Origin: Alphaproteobacteria bacterium
Lineage (GTDB): Bacteria; Pseudomonadota; Alphaproteobacteria; TMED109
NCBI GenBank assembly: GCA_022824395.1
Contig: JAJDZX010000062.1
Coordinates: 1-57,552, forward strand
Direction of reading: 5' to 3'
DNA length: 57,552 nt
The notes under the pieces are model-generated. The model searched no databases and was not told the origin of the DNA. It saw only the letters and a list, made by a program, of their open reading frames with translations. A program made the position numbers and the translations under genes. Of the stretch, positions 43,730 to 52,279 are shown one piece after another (within the stretch, counting starts at the first letter, position 1; every line of letters begins with the position of its first letter).

Positions 43730-44674
43730 CCTTCCGCCGAGGCGCCGCTCGGGCAAGCATCTCTCTGTACGATCACGTTGGCTGCCTTGCGGCTTGCGGC
43801 TTGGGGGCGCGTGCAGGGGATGCCCGCGGCCTTCGGTGCGCGGCGGTGGCGGGTCGACAGTCACCGGGCGGGCTCGGCGTCGCCCGGCGTCCCGTCAGGC
43901 CAGCCTGCCCCAATGCTGTCAGCACCGCGGCCTGCGCCGCCCCGATTGGATCGCGCGCGAGATCACTACGGTGCGTGGCGGTGTCCAGCGCGCGGCCGAA
44001 CGGATTTCCCGCGGCGGGGCTGTTGAAGCGCCGGGTCCGGGGAGAGGCTTGCCGCAGCTTCCGGCGGAAACGACGGTTTGGATGAAAGCCGATCGCGATC
44101 GGGCCTGTCAGGCGTGTGGCGACGGAGGGTAGCCCGTGTCGCCCGCACGGGCCCCGGAGATGGCTGGGACCCCGACAGCGAAACGCTCGGGTTCGATCGG
44201 TGTGGCCGTCAGGCCAACCCGGATTGGCGAGTCGTTGAAGCCGCGCCGCGGCGGCTCGCGAACCTCCGGGGGCGATGACGATACTGCCGCCATTCGTGTC
44301 CTAAGCCCGTTCGTCGCTCCGCTCCTTGTCACGACGTGCGTGTCCGCGCCACCGTGGTCCACGACCCTGCCCTGAAGGTCGAACGCGCGCGTGTATCGAT
44401 GCCGGGGAGGCGTTCGCCACCGGTCAGGCGTGCGGCGCACCCGTTCCGGTTCATACTCAAACACCGATGAGATTATGTATCTAATACGACAGTATCACGT
44501 AACCGCACGATTTCCTGACGTTAAGAGAGTGCATTCAGCGGAGACTTCTGCCAGATTGCCGCGCTGAACGATCCCCGGGCCGGGGTCTCGGCGCCCGTCG
44601 GCGCATCCGGGCCAGGTGTGCAAAGAAGAAAACGTCAGGGCGGCGCCCGGACGTTTGTCGAGAGGAAGTCAGCC
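43730..44674. other. Intergenic region ahead of the surface protein gene
   Basis: 945 bases. No coding frame can be supported. A clear AT-rich island at about 44460-44535 (CTAATACGACAGTATCACG and similar) is a likely promoter area. The remaining GC-rich frames are shadows of each other. Confidence 0.4.
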
Positions 44675-47332
44675 ATGCTGCAAGTGTCGGGAAGCAAGTT
44701 GTCCACCGGTGCGTACGGGAGTTCGGGAACCCCTTCTACGGCACCGTCGCCCCCCGGCTCCGGTCTGTTCGCCCGCCTTGCAAATTGGCACTTGACATCA
44801 CACCGGCCCAAAATGTGCCGTGTACAATTAGGCCAGCGGCCAGCGGCCAGCGGCCAGCGGCCAGCGGCCAGCGGCCAGCGGCCAGCGGCCAGCGGCATGA
44901 GGCGCGCCCGGCGTCCGGCCCCAATGGCTCCTACAGGCTCCGTGTCCAAGCCTGACCCGCGCGCCGGATGCATCCGCTCCCGCCTCTTTGGTTCCCTCCC
45001 TGTCCTCGCACTCCTGCTCACCGCGCTTGGCCTGCTCGCTGTCGCGCCGGCACAGGCGCAACCCGTCTGGTCGGCGACGCTGACGGTGAAGGCGCCCGAC
45101 GGCGACCGCGGCTGCTACGGGAACTCCGGCGCGAACGGTTGCAACACGGCCTTCGACGACAACGACTTCACGCATGACGACACGGACTACACGGTCCACG
45201 GACTGATCGTCTCGGAGGATCAGGTCGGTAACAGACACCTGGACCTGCTCCTGAGCAAGAAGATCCCCGATGCGCTCAAGGCGCTGAAACTGTGCGTGGG
45301 CACGACGGGCTACACGCTCTCGGACGGCACAATCAGCGACGACGAGCCGGCGAACGATGACAACGCCGTGCGCTGGCGCATTGCCGCGGACGCGCTGGAC
45401 TGGAGCGTGGGGAACACGGTCCCGGTGAGCCTGGCGTCGTCATGCACGGTGACGTTCGGTTTCGAGAATGCGGCGTATCTCGTGAAGGAGAATGCCGGCT
45501 CGTTCGTGCTGGCGGTGCAGGCCAGCTCGAACGTCGCGGCGGACACGACGATCACGATCGCGGCGAGCGACGGCACCTCGACGCCGTCCGACCCGGCCGC
45601 GGAGCGCGGGACCGACTATGGCGGCGACGCGACGCGCACGGTGACCATGACGGCGGGAACGGACAGGGTCGAGTTCACGCAGGTCATCCACGACGACAAC
45701 GCGGTGGAGCCCGACGAGAAGTTCACGCTGACGATTTCAAGCGTCTCCTCGGGGACCGTGGGCACCCCGGCTTCGACCGTGATCACCATCGAGGACCAGG
45801 ACGTCACGGTGCAGTTCGCCTCGACCGCCTACGAGGTGGCGGAGAACAGCACGAGCGCCAGGACCGTCGTCCTGACCGCCACGGGCGACCTGAACTCGGA
45901 CTTCACCGTCGGGCTGCGCTACGAGGGTTACGGCACGAAGCCGGCGGATGAGGTGCAGGGCCAGCCCCGGAACAACTGCGCGGACAACACGGACTGGGAC
46001 CATCTTGCGATCCCCGCTTCCGTGACGTTCCTTTCCAATCAGGCCCGGGTCGAGGTGCCGGTCACCGCCTGCGACAATGCCGACTACGTCGATCATGACG
46101 AGTCGTTCACCCTGTCGATCGAGATCGGCAGCCCGCACGACGCGCGCGTGACCGCCGGGGCGCGGGCGTCGACCACGGTGACGATCAGGGACAAAGATCA
46201 CTCGCACGGCGTGAGCCCCGGGATGCCGGTGCTGATGCCGGTGGAGAGCGGGGACCGGGCACCGACCGAGACGTCGCTGAGCGTCAGCATCGCGTGCGTG
46301 TCGCCGGGCAAAGCGCCGGTGACCAACTACCTGCTGGAGGCGGAGGACAGGACGAGCGGTGCGGTCGTCCGGCACAGCCACACCGTTGCGTCGCCGTGCG
46401 TCACCGAGACGGTGACGGTGCCGGGCCTGGCGAGCGGGACGACGTACCGGGTTCGGGCCTGGGCGCGCAACCTGTTCGCCCGGAGCAGCCCGTTGTCGGA
46501 TTGGGTCGAGCTGGCCACCACGGGGACCAGGACGTCGGGCGGGGGGGTCAACAGCGGCAGTGTCGTTAACGGACAGACGGACCGGCCACCGGTCGCGGTG
46601 CTCCGCGACCTCTACGGACGGAACGGCGCCGAGACCATCTCCGGGCTCTGCGGCACGCGCGTCGTGCTCGCCGCGCCCGACCGCGACACCGCGCAGTGGT
46701 CGGCCGACAGCCTGGGCCGGAGCGAGGTCGAGGAGGTCGCCGAGAACGTCAGCTACGGCGCCAACACGATCCGTGATGGCGTCTCGCTCACCCCGCGCCG
46801 GGAGCTCCGCGCCCTCGCGCTCCCCGCCGACATCATGCGGCTCCCCAACCTCCACGGCTTCCTCAAGTTCCCGGGGCCGTACCCGGTGGCGTCGATCAGG
46901 CTCAAGCCGGTCGATCGCCCGGTGCTGGCGCCCCGGTTCGCGCCGCGCGGGGACCAGCCTCCCCCGGCCGCGGCGGGTGGAGGGGAGCCCCTGGCTGTGG
47001 CCGGTCGCGGCGTCGGCCCGGCACAGCCGGGGGAGACGACCGACGATGCCGTCCCGGCGCCTTCGTCGGACGCGGACGCCGAGGCGCCCTGGAAGGGTGA
47101 TCCGGATCTGGGTTGGTGCGAACGCAGCCCTGCGGAGCCCGTGGTCAAGGCGCACCCCGCGCCCGCGTCCGTGGCCGAGGATAGCGGTTCGGCGCGAGCA
47201 CCCGCAGTGCCGGCGGGGGCGGAGGGGTGGCCGGAAGAGACCGCGCCGCCTGTGGCCCCGGCGTCGTCCGGTGAGGCGGACTCCAGGCCCGCCGATCCTG
47301 CGCCGTCGCCCGACGGGGGCGAATGGGTCTGA
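44675..47332 (+). CDS. Calx-beta/Fn3 surface protein fused to TraD C-terminus
   Basis: 885 residues from the ATG at 44675, which has AGAGGAAG six bases upstream; an ATG at 44897, directly before the signal peptide, lacks any site. A hydrophobic export signal (SLPVLALLLTALGLLAVAPA, ending QAQ) lies near residues 105-130. Two Calx-beta modules follow (FENAAYLVKENAGSF..., FASTAYEVAENSTSA...), then an Fn3 module (TSLSVSIACVSPGKAP to VELATTG). From about residue 630 the sequence is a conjugative coupling protein C-terminus: ETISGLCGTRVVL, SYGANTIRDGVSL and IMRLPNLHGFLKFPGP. The TraD ATPase itself is missing. A chimera from recombination; the 7-bp repeat near its start may switch it on and off. Confidence 0.75.
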   Translation: MLQVSGSKLSTGAYGSSGTPSTAPSPPGSGLFARLANWHLTSHRPKMCRVQLGQRPAASGQRPAASGQRPAASGMRRARRPAPMAPTGSVSKPDPRAGCIRSRLFGSLPVLALLLTALGLLAVAPAQAQPVWSATLTVKAPDGDRGCYGNSGANGCNTAFDDNDFTHDDTDYTVHGLIVSEDQVGNRHLDLLLSKKIPDALKALKLCVGTTGYTLSDGTISDDEPANDDNAVRWRIAADALDWSVGNTVPVSLASSCTVTFGFENAAYLVKENAGSFVLAVQASSNVAADTTITIAASDGTSTPSDPAAERGTDYGGDATRTVTMTAGTDRVEFTQVIHDDNAVEPDEKFTLTISSVSSGTVGTPASTVITIEDQDVTVQFASTAYEVAENSTSARTVVLTATGDLNSDFTVGLRYEGYGTKPADEVQGQPRNNCADNTDWDHLAIPASVTFLSNQARVEVPVTACDNADYVDHDESFTLSIEIGSPHDARVTAGARASTTVTIRDKDHSHGVSPGMPVLMPVESGDRAPTETSLSVSIACVSPGKAPVTNYLLEAEDRTSGAVVRHSHTVASPCVTETVTVPGLASGTTYRVRAWARNLFARSSPLSDWVELATTGTRTSGGGVNSGSVVNGQTDRPPVAVLRDLYGRNGAETISGLCGTRVVLAAPDRDTAQWSADSLGRSEVEEVAENVSYGANTIRDGVSLTPRRELRALALPADIMRLPNLHGFLKFPGPYPVASIRLKPVDRPVLAPRFAPRGDQPPPAAAGGGEPLAVAGRGVGPAQPGETTDDAVPAPSSDADAEAPWKGDPDLGWCERSPAEPVVKAHPAPASVAEDSGSARAPAVPAGAEGWPEETAPPVAPASSGEADSRPADPAPSPDGGEWV
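44831..44896. repeat. Heptanucleotide tandem repeat, nine copies
   Basis: GGCCAGC repeated nine times (44831-44893) plus GGC, ending directly before an ATG at 44897. Seven is not a multiple of three, so loss or gain of a unit shifts any frame read through it. In the current length the frame from the ATG at 44675 stays open, giving repeated QRPAASG. Confidence 0.95.
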
Positions 47333-47333
47333 G

Positions 47334-50300
47334 GTGCTGTCGATCGGCGCCATCGCCTCGGCCGCGCAGGGTGCGAGCTACTACGAGAAGGACGGGTACT
47401 ACGCGAAGGACGATCCCGAGCACCGGGACGCGAGCGCCTGGTTCGGGAAGGGCGCCGAGGCGCTGGGGCTGTCCGGGCCCGTCAACGCGGAAACCTTCAA
47501 GGCGATCCTCGAGGGCAAGGTGCCGGACGGGTCCGGGACGGAGCTCGGCAAGCGGGGCAAGGATGGCGAGATCACGCACCGGCCGGGCCGCGACCTCACG
47601 TTCTCGGCGCCCAAGTCGGTCTCGATCGCGGCCCTCGTGGGCGGGGACGAGCGCATCGTCGGGGCGCACGACCGGGCGGTGAGGGCGACCCTCGCGTGGG
47701 TCGAGAAGCACGCGGTCCAGACGCGGGTGTGGGACCGCGGGACCGGCCGCATGGTCCGGGTGGGCGGCCAGAAGTGCGTGGTTGCGACGTTCAGGCACGA
47801 CACGTCCCGCGCCTTGGACCCGCAGCTCCACACGCATTCGGTGCTCGCCAACATGGTCCAGGGCGCGGACGGGAAGTGGCGGACGATGGCCAACGAGAAG
47901 CTCTACGACTCGAAGATGCTGATCGGCGCGATCTACCGGAACGAACTCGCCGCCGGGCTCACGCGGCTCGGGCATGGCATCGAGAAGACGCATGCGGACG
48001 GGCGGTTCGAGCTCGCGGGGATTTCCCGCGAGGCGATCCGGGCGTTTTCGACCCGCCGCGCCGAAATCGAGGCGGCCATGGAAGCGCGCGGGCTCGACGA
48101 ATCGTCGGGCAATCCGCGTCACGCCGAGCGCGCGGCGCTGATGACGCGCGCGACCAAGCGGGAGATCGACCGCGACGAGCTCCGCCAGGTGTGGCAGCGG
48201 CAGGCGGCCGACCACGGCCTCGACGTCGGCGGGCTCGTCGCCGGCGCGCTTGTCCGCCGCATCGCGCAGGAGAGGGGGGCGGGGAGCCGGGTACAGGAAG
48301 CGGAACCGGGCGGTGCTGTCTCGCTGGAGCGGGCTGCGACGGAGCCAGCGGTGACCTCGGGCAGTGAGCGGGACGCGCAGGCGCAGCCGGATCTGCCGAA
48401 CGCGACCGAGCGGCCGGGGCACCTGCCGGGCGGGGAAGCCGCACCGGCGCCGCCGGAAGAGTCGCTGCAGGATCGCGGCACGGCGAGCGGGGCCGTGGCG
48501 TGGGCGATGGCGCACCTGTCGGAGCGAGCTGCCGTGTTCTCGCGGGCGGATCTGCTCGCCGCGGCCCTGGCGCATGCCCCGGGCAGGCATGCCGTCGAGG
48601 CCATCGAACGCGAGGTGGCGCGACTGGAGAAGGCGGGGACGCTGCACGCGGTGACGCTGCCGGGGGCGGCGGACTCGCTCGCGACCGACCGCACTGTCGG
48701 CGAGGAGCGCGAGACCATCGCCCTGATGGGAGCGGGCGCGGGCCGCGGGCAGGCCCTGATGCGCCGCTGGGCGGTCCGGGGACAGCTCAGCCGGGGCGGG
48801 CTCACGGCCGGACAGAAGGAGGCCGTGGGGCTGATCCTGTCGGCGAAGGATCGGGTGGTGGGGGTCCAGGGCTATGCCGGGACGGGCAAGACCACGATGC
48901 TCGACCGCGCGCGCACGCTGGCGGAGAAGAAGGGCTGGCGCATGGTGGGTCTCGCGCCGTCCGCCTCGGCGGTCAAGACGCTCGCGGCCGAGGCCAACAT
49001 CGAGTCGCAGACCCTGCAGGGGTTCCTCGCCCGGAACGCCGGCGTCGCCGCGGGGCGCCTCACGAAGAAGGGCGCGAAGGAGATGCGCGCCGCCTTCGCG
49101 AAGACGATCCTGGTGGTCGACGAGGGCTCGCTCGCGTCGACGGTGCAGGCGCGCGACCTGCTCCGGATCGCGGACGCGCTCCGCATCCCGCGCGTGGTGC
49201 TCGTGGGCGACGCGAAACAACTCGACGCGGTGGACGCCGGCAAGCCATTCGCGCAGTTGCAGGCGGCCGGCATGCAGAAGGCGGTGAAGGACGAGATCAT
49301 GCGCCAGCGCGACCCGGCGCTGAGGGAGGCGGTGGAGGCAAGCATCAAGGGCGACATCACCCGCGCCTTCGGGAAGCTCGGCGCCAACGTGGCGGCGGTA
49401 CCGCGGGGCGGGATCGCGGCGGCCGTGGCCGGGCGCTGGCTGGCGCTGGCGCCCGAGGCGCGGGAGAAGAGCGGGGTCATGGCGCCGAGCCACGAGCTCC
49501 GCCTCGGCATCAACGGCCACATCCGCGACCAGCTCGCGCGCGAAGGCCGCCTGCACGGGCCGGCCATGGACGGCGAGAAGCTGGTCTCGAAGGGCTACAC
49601 CCAGGCCGAGAAGGCGCTCGCCGGCAACTACGCGAAGGGCGACGTGGTGGCGTTCTACCGCCCGTACAAGCGGATCGGCGTCGCGAAGGGTGACGAACGA
49701 CGCGTGGTCGGCCGCGACGCGAAGCGCGGCGCCGTGCTGCTCGACGACGGCAAGGGCGGGAGCGTCGCCTGGAGACCCGCCCAGATCGGCGGCACAAAGG
49801 GCGGCACCGAGGTGTACCGCTCGGAGGGGATCGAGCTCCGCGCGGGCGATCGCATCCGCTGGACGCGGAACGACGACGGGCTCGGGGTGGTCAACAGCCG
49901 CACCGCCGAGGTGCTGGGCGTCAGCAACGGGCGCGTCGCGTTCCGCCTGGAGGACGGCCGGCGGCTGGAATTGGGCAGGGGGGACCCGCAACTGCGCCAT
50001 CTCGACCATGCCTGGGCGTCTACCGTGCACGCTTTCCAGGGGAGGACGGTGGACAACGTCATTGCCGCGATCGAGGCCCGTCACCCGCATCTCACGACGC
50101 AGAAGAGCTTCTACGTGGAGATCAGCCGCGCCCGGGAGCGCGCCGAGCTGGTCACCGACGACGCTTCCGAGCTCCGCGCGCAGCTCCAGGCGGTCACGGG
50201 CGAGCGCATCGCCGCGCTCGAAGGCATCGGGGAAATGCCTAGGGAGGCGTCCGGCCGAGCGGCGGAAGCGCGAGGATCGCACGAAAAAGCGGCCGAAGTT

Positions 50301-50408
50301 GACCGCACCGGGGAAGCGGGCGCCGATCGAACGGGCCCAGCCTCACACGCTCCGGAGCGCGAACCGGAGGCGAGGGAGCGCAGCCGGGACGACGGGCTCG
50401 GCCTGTAG
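47334..50408 (+). CDS. MobF-family conjugative relaxase/helicase (TraI/TrwC-like)
   Basis: 1024 residues from a GTG at 47334, one base after the TraD-like stop. The N-terminal relaxase has paired tyrosines (ASYYEKDGYYAK), TFSAPKSVSIAAL and the metal site LDPQLHTHSVLANMV near residues 162-172. The C-terminal RecD-like helicase has Walker A GYAGTGKTTML near 512, VVDEGS, VGDAKQLDAV and the late motif WASTVHAFQGRTVD. It nicks oriT, stays bound to the strand and unwinds it during conjugation. The C-terminal tail is short and low-complexity. With the TraD remnant it marks a mobilisable element whose coupling protein has been lost here. Confidence 0.95.
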   Translation: MLSIGAIASAAQGASYYEKDGYYAKDDPEHRDASAWFGKGAEALGLSGPVNAETFKAILEGKVPDGSGTELGKRGKDGEITHRPGRDLTFSAPKSVSIAALVGGDERIVGAHDRAVRATLAWVEKHAVQTRVWDRGTGRMVRVGGQKCVVATFRHDTSRALDPQLHTHSVLANMVQGADGKWRTMANEKLYDSKMLIGAIYRNELAAGLTRLGHGIEKTHADGRFELAGISREAIRAFSTRRAEIEAAMEARGLDESSGNPRHAERAALMTRATKREIDRDELRQVWQRQAADHGLDVGGLVAGALVRRIAQERGAGSRVQEAEPGGAVSLERAATEPAVTSGSERDAQAQPDLPNATERPGHLPGGEAAPAPPEESLQDRGTASGAVAWAMAHLSERAAVFSRADLLAAALAHAPGRHAVEAIEREVARLEKAGTLHAVTLPGAADSLATDRTVGEERETIALMGAGAGRGQALMRRWAVRGQLSRGGLTAGQKEAVGLILSAKDRVVGVQGYAGTGKTTMLDRARTLAEKKGWRMVGLAPSASAVKTLAAEANIESQTLQGFLARNAGVAAGRLTKKGAKEMRAAFAKTILVVDEGSLASTVQARDLLRIADALRIPRVVLVGDAKQLDAVDAGKPFAQLQAAGMQKAVKDEIMRQRDPALREAVEASIKGDITRAFGKLGANVAAVPRGGIAAAVAGRWLALAPEAREKSGVMAPSHELRLGINGHIRDQLAREGRLHGPAMDGEKLVSKGYTQAEKALAGNYAKGDVVAFYRPYKRIGVAKGDERRVVGRDAKRGAVLLDDGKGGSVAWRPAQIGGTKGGTEVYRSEGIELRAGDRIRWTRNDDGLGVVNSRTAEVLGVSNGRVAFRLEDGRRLELGRGDPQLRHLDHAWASTVHAFQGRTVDNVIAAIEARHPHLTTQKSFYVEISRARERAELVTDDASELRAQLQAVTGERIAALEGIGEMPREASGRAAEARGSHEKAAEVDRTGEAGADRTGPASHAPEREPEARERSRDDGLGL

Positions 50409-50495
50409 CGGCCTGGAAGCGGGGTGCGAAATGCCTGAAGGGGCCGAGCAGCGAAGCCACCGCACACGTGCAGCAGCAAGCCTGGGAGGCGCGCG

Positions 50496-50861
50496 ATGAG
50501 TCAGAAAATGGCTGAGCAGACGGTCGACGGGGACGGAAACGGGGAGAAACGGATGCCGCGCTCGATCCGGTTTTCCGACCGGGAGTGGGCTCGCCTGGAG
50601 ACGTTCGCCATCATGCGGGGCATCACCGCGGGCGAACTGGTGCGCGCGGCCGTGCTGGCAGCGGTCGGGGATGGTGCCGACGCGGGTGAGGCGGGGCGTC
50701 CGATGGCACCGCTGATCGAACGGACCTTCCGGTATGTCCACGTTCTGGCGACGGCAATGCGCGCGCGCATGCTGGAAGAAGGGCGCGCCGAGGAACTGGA
50801 GGAGCTTGTGCGCGAAGCGCGGGAGCTGCAACGGGAGCTGCAGAAGCGCGCGGCGGGGTGA
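50496..50861 (+). CDS. Ribbon-helix-helix relaxosome accessory protein
   Basis: 121 residues with GGGAGG ahead of the ATG, 87 bases after the relaxase. The N-terminus RMPRSIRFSDREWARLETFA, then GITAGELVRAAVL, is an RHH DNA-binding unit of the MobC/TraY sort. The C-terminal half is a long charged helix (MLEEGRAEELEELVREARE), likely a coiled coil. Such proteins bind oriT beside the relaxase. The repeat-rich region just downstream is the likely target (inference). Confidence 0.75.
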   Translation: MSQKMAEQTVDGDGNGEKRMPRSIRFSDREWARLETFAIMRGITAGELVRAAVLAAVGDGADAGEAGRPMAPLIERTFRYVHVLATAMRARMLEEGRAEELEELVREARELQRELQKRAAG

Positions 50862-51112
50862 GCTCTGGCTGGTGAAGGCGAGGAATTCGGGTGCGCGCAA
50901 GGGCGTCGGTTGCGCGGTCTGCAGCCATCTCCCCGCCGCGTCAGGCTGTGGAAAACTCCATGAACGCGGTGCGGGCCGGCTGTATTCGGCGGAAGATCGG
51001 CTGGCGAAAGGCCTCCGCGCAAGTGTGGGCGAATGCCCGGAGTCTGCGGAAATCGGTAGGACAGCGGGCTTGCCGGCCGTCGTTTCGTTCGACAGGGGCG
51101 ATCGGCCGCGGC

Positions 51113-51207
51113 GTAGTACGCCTTGGTTTGCGGGTAGTACAGCGGTAGTACGGGAGGGTTCGGGAACCGCTAACCGTCAGAACCTATGGGACATCCAGGC
51201 GTAGTAC
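51113..51207. repeat. GTAGTAC iteron-like repeats, four copies
   Basis: GTAGTAC at 51113, 51134, 51145 and 51201, same orientation, with spacings of 21, 11 and 56 bases. A small hairpin GGTT-CGGG-AACC (51157-51168) lies between copies 3 and 4. It resembles protein-binding repeats of a plasmid origin or transfer origin. Confidence 0.6.
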
Positions 51208-51237
51208 ACTCGTCCAAACAAGAGCGAGGCCCCAAAT

Positions 51238-51342
51238 GGCGCCGAACGGCGCCCAAAGTGCCCGAAAGGGCACGCAAAAAGCGCGCATGCGCGCGCAGGC
51301 AGGAACCTGCGTCGGGTGTGAGACCAACGCGCCGAAGGGCGT
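51238..51342. other. Array of five short hairpins with GAA-type loops
   Basis: GGCGCC-GAAC-GGCGCC (51238-51253), GTGCCC-GAAA-GGGCAC (51258-51273), the palindrome GCGCGCATGCGCGC (51281-51294), GCAG-GAAC-CTGC (51299-51310) and an imperfect ACGCGCC-GAA-GGGCGT (51327-51342). Further stems follow to about 51450. This may be a structured RNA or single-stranded DNA signal. Confidence 0.65.
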
Positions 51343-51608
51343 CCCAATCGCGCTTCCTGACCGCTCAACCCGTCGGGCCATGAAAGCCGTTTTGCAACCG
51401 GCATTTAGCCCGAGCGGCGCTTGAGCGGCAGCGCCCGCCGCGCACTTGCGGAGACAGTCCCCGAACCGCCGCGCGGCTTCCAGGCGGCACTATAGGAAGC
51501 AGGAGGTAACAGATCAATGTGCGAAATCTCGTTGACCGTCAGCGTGTCGCCGGACGCGACGACAGGGTGTGCGCTTGCGGCGTGTAACGTCGCGCGCTAC
51601 AGTGAATC

Positions 51609-51881
51609 ATGAAGATCAGGCACAAGGGATTGCGGGCGCTGCACGAGCGCGAAGACGCCGCGCGGTTGCCCGCTGGTCTCGCGCCACGGCTTCGGCGCAT
51701 CCTGTTCCGTCTGCAAGAGGCGACGCATCCCGGCAACGCCGACGCGCCGGGCTTCCGGCTGCATCCCCTCAAGGGCGACCGCGCGGGCCAGTGGAGCGTC
51801 CGCGCCTCGGGCAACTGGCGCGTGGTGTTCCGCTTCGAGGGCGGCGAGGCCGTGGACGTGGACCTGATCGACTACCACTGA
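51609..51881 (+). CDS. higB: HigB-like toxin (RelE superfamily)
   Basis: 90 residues, typical length. The pattern MKIRHKGLRALHERED, then GFRLHPLKGDRAGQWSVRAS and NWRVVFRFEGGEAVDVDLIDYH, is that of HigB/plasmid-maintenance killer proteins, ribosome-dependent mRNA endonucleases. The toxin gene comes first, as in higBA, with the antitoxin 13 bases downstream. It probably stabilises the mobile element. Confidence 0.9.
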   Translation: MKIRHKGLRALHEREDAARLPAGLAPRLRRILFRLQEATHPGNADAPGFRLHPLKGDRAGQWSVRASGNWRVVFRFEGGEAVDVDLIDYH

Positions 51882-51894
51882 CATAAGGGGAGCG

Positions 51895-52215
51895 ATGACC
51901 ATGAACGATGTTGCAGGCGATCGCGTCGGGCCGATGCTGAACCCGCCGCACCTGGGCGAACTCATCCGCGAGAGCATGGACGATGTGGGCTGGAACGTGA
52001 CGGAGACTGCGGCGCGTCTCGGCTGCGAGCGCGGAACACTGTCGCGCCTGCTGAACGGCAAGGCGGGGGTGTCGGCGAACATGGCGCTGGCGCTGGAGGA
52101 TATCGGCTGGGGCACCGCCGAGCACTGGATGCGGATGCAGGCTGCTTACGAGCTTGCGCAGGCGCGCCGCGACCGAACCGCCGCCGCGCGGCGCGTGGAG
52201 GCGTTGCACGCATGA
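51895..52215 (+). CDS. higA: HigA-like antitoxin (XRE/HTH)
   Basis: 106 residues, GGGGAGCG directly before the ATG; a second ATG follows two codons on. The body is HPGELI-like (here PPHLGELIRESMDDVGWNVT), followed by the HTH ETAARLGCERGTLSRLLNGK and GVSANMALALEDIGWGTAEHW, characteristic of HigA. It neutralises HigB and represses the operon. Its stop is 64 bases ahead of the methyltransferase gene, so that gene may be co-transcribed. Confidence 0.92.
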   Translation: MTMNDVAGDRVGPMLNPPHLGELIRESMDDVGWNVTETAARLGCERGTLSRLLNGKAGVSANMALALEDIGWGTAEHWMRMQAAYELAQARRDRTAAARRVEALHA

Positions 52216-52279
52216 CCGGGCCTGCTGCCCGCCCTGCCGAACGGGGCGCTGTCCGGCGCAAGGCGGGCGGCGCGACCTG

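Larger units (their letters stand above)
50862..51608. other. Repeat- and hairpin-rich non-coding region, possible oriT or origin
   Basis: 747 bases without a supportable gene between the relaxosome genes and HigBA. It holds four GTAGTAC repeats (51113-51207) and a run of hairpins (51238-51342). Short frames here contain only hairpin-derived residues. Confidence 0.5.

Noticed and set aside
43536..44132. Plus-strand frame overlapping the end of the kinase gene
   Set aside because: Out-of-frame continuation over the winged-helix domain and intergenic region; no motif.
44792..44828. TTGACA and TACAAT as a promoter pair
   Set aside because: The spacing is 25 bases, too long for a normal sigma-70 promoter.
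44831..44896. CRISPR-like array
   Set aside because: The units are 7-bp tandem copies without spacers; this is a simple-sequence repeat.
47145..50282. Minus-strand open frame of 1045 codons
   Set aside because: Antisense to the MobF relaxase, which has all expected motifs.
51184..51424. Short frames over the hairpin array
   Set aside because: Both strands are open because of the repeated stems; residues only mirror the hairpins and no ribosome site is present.
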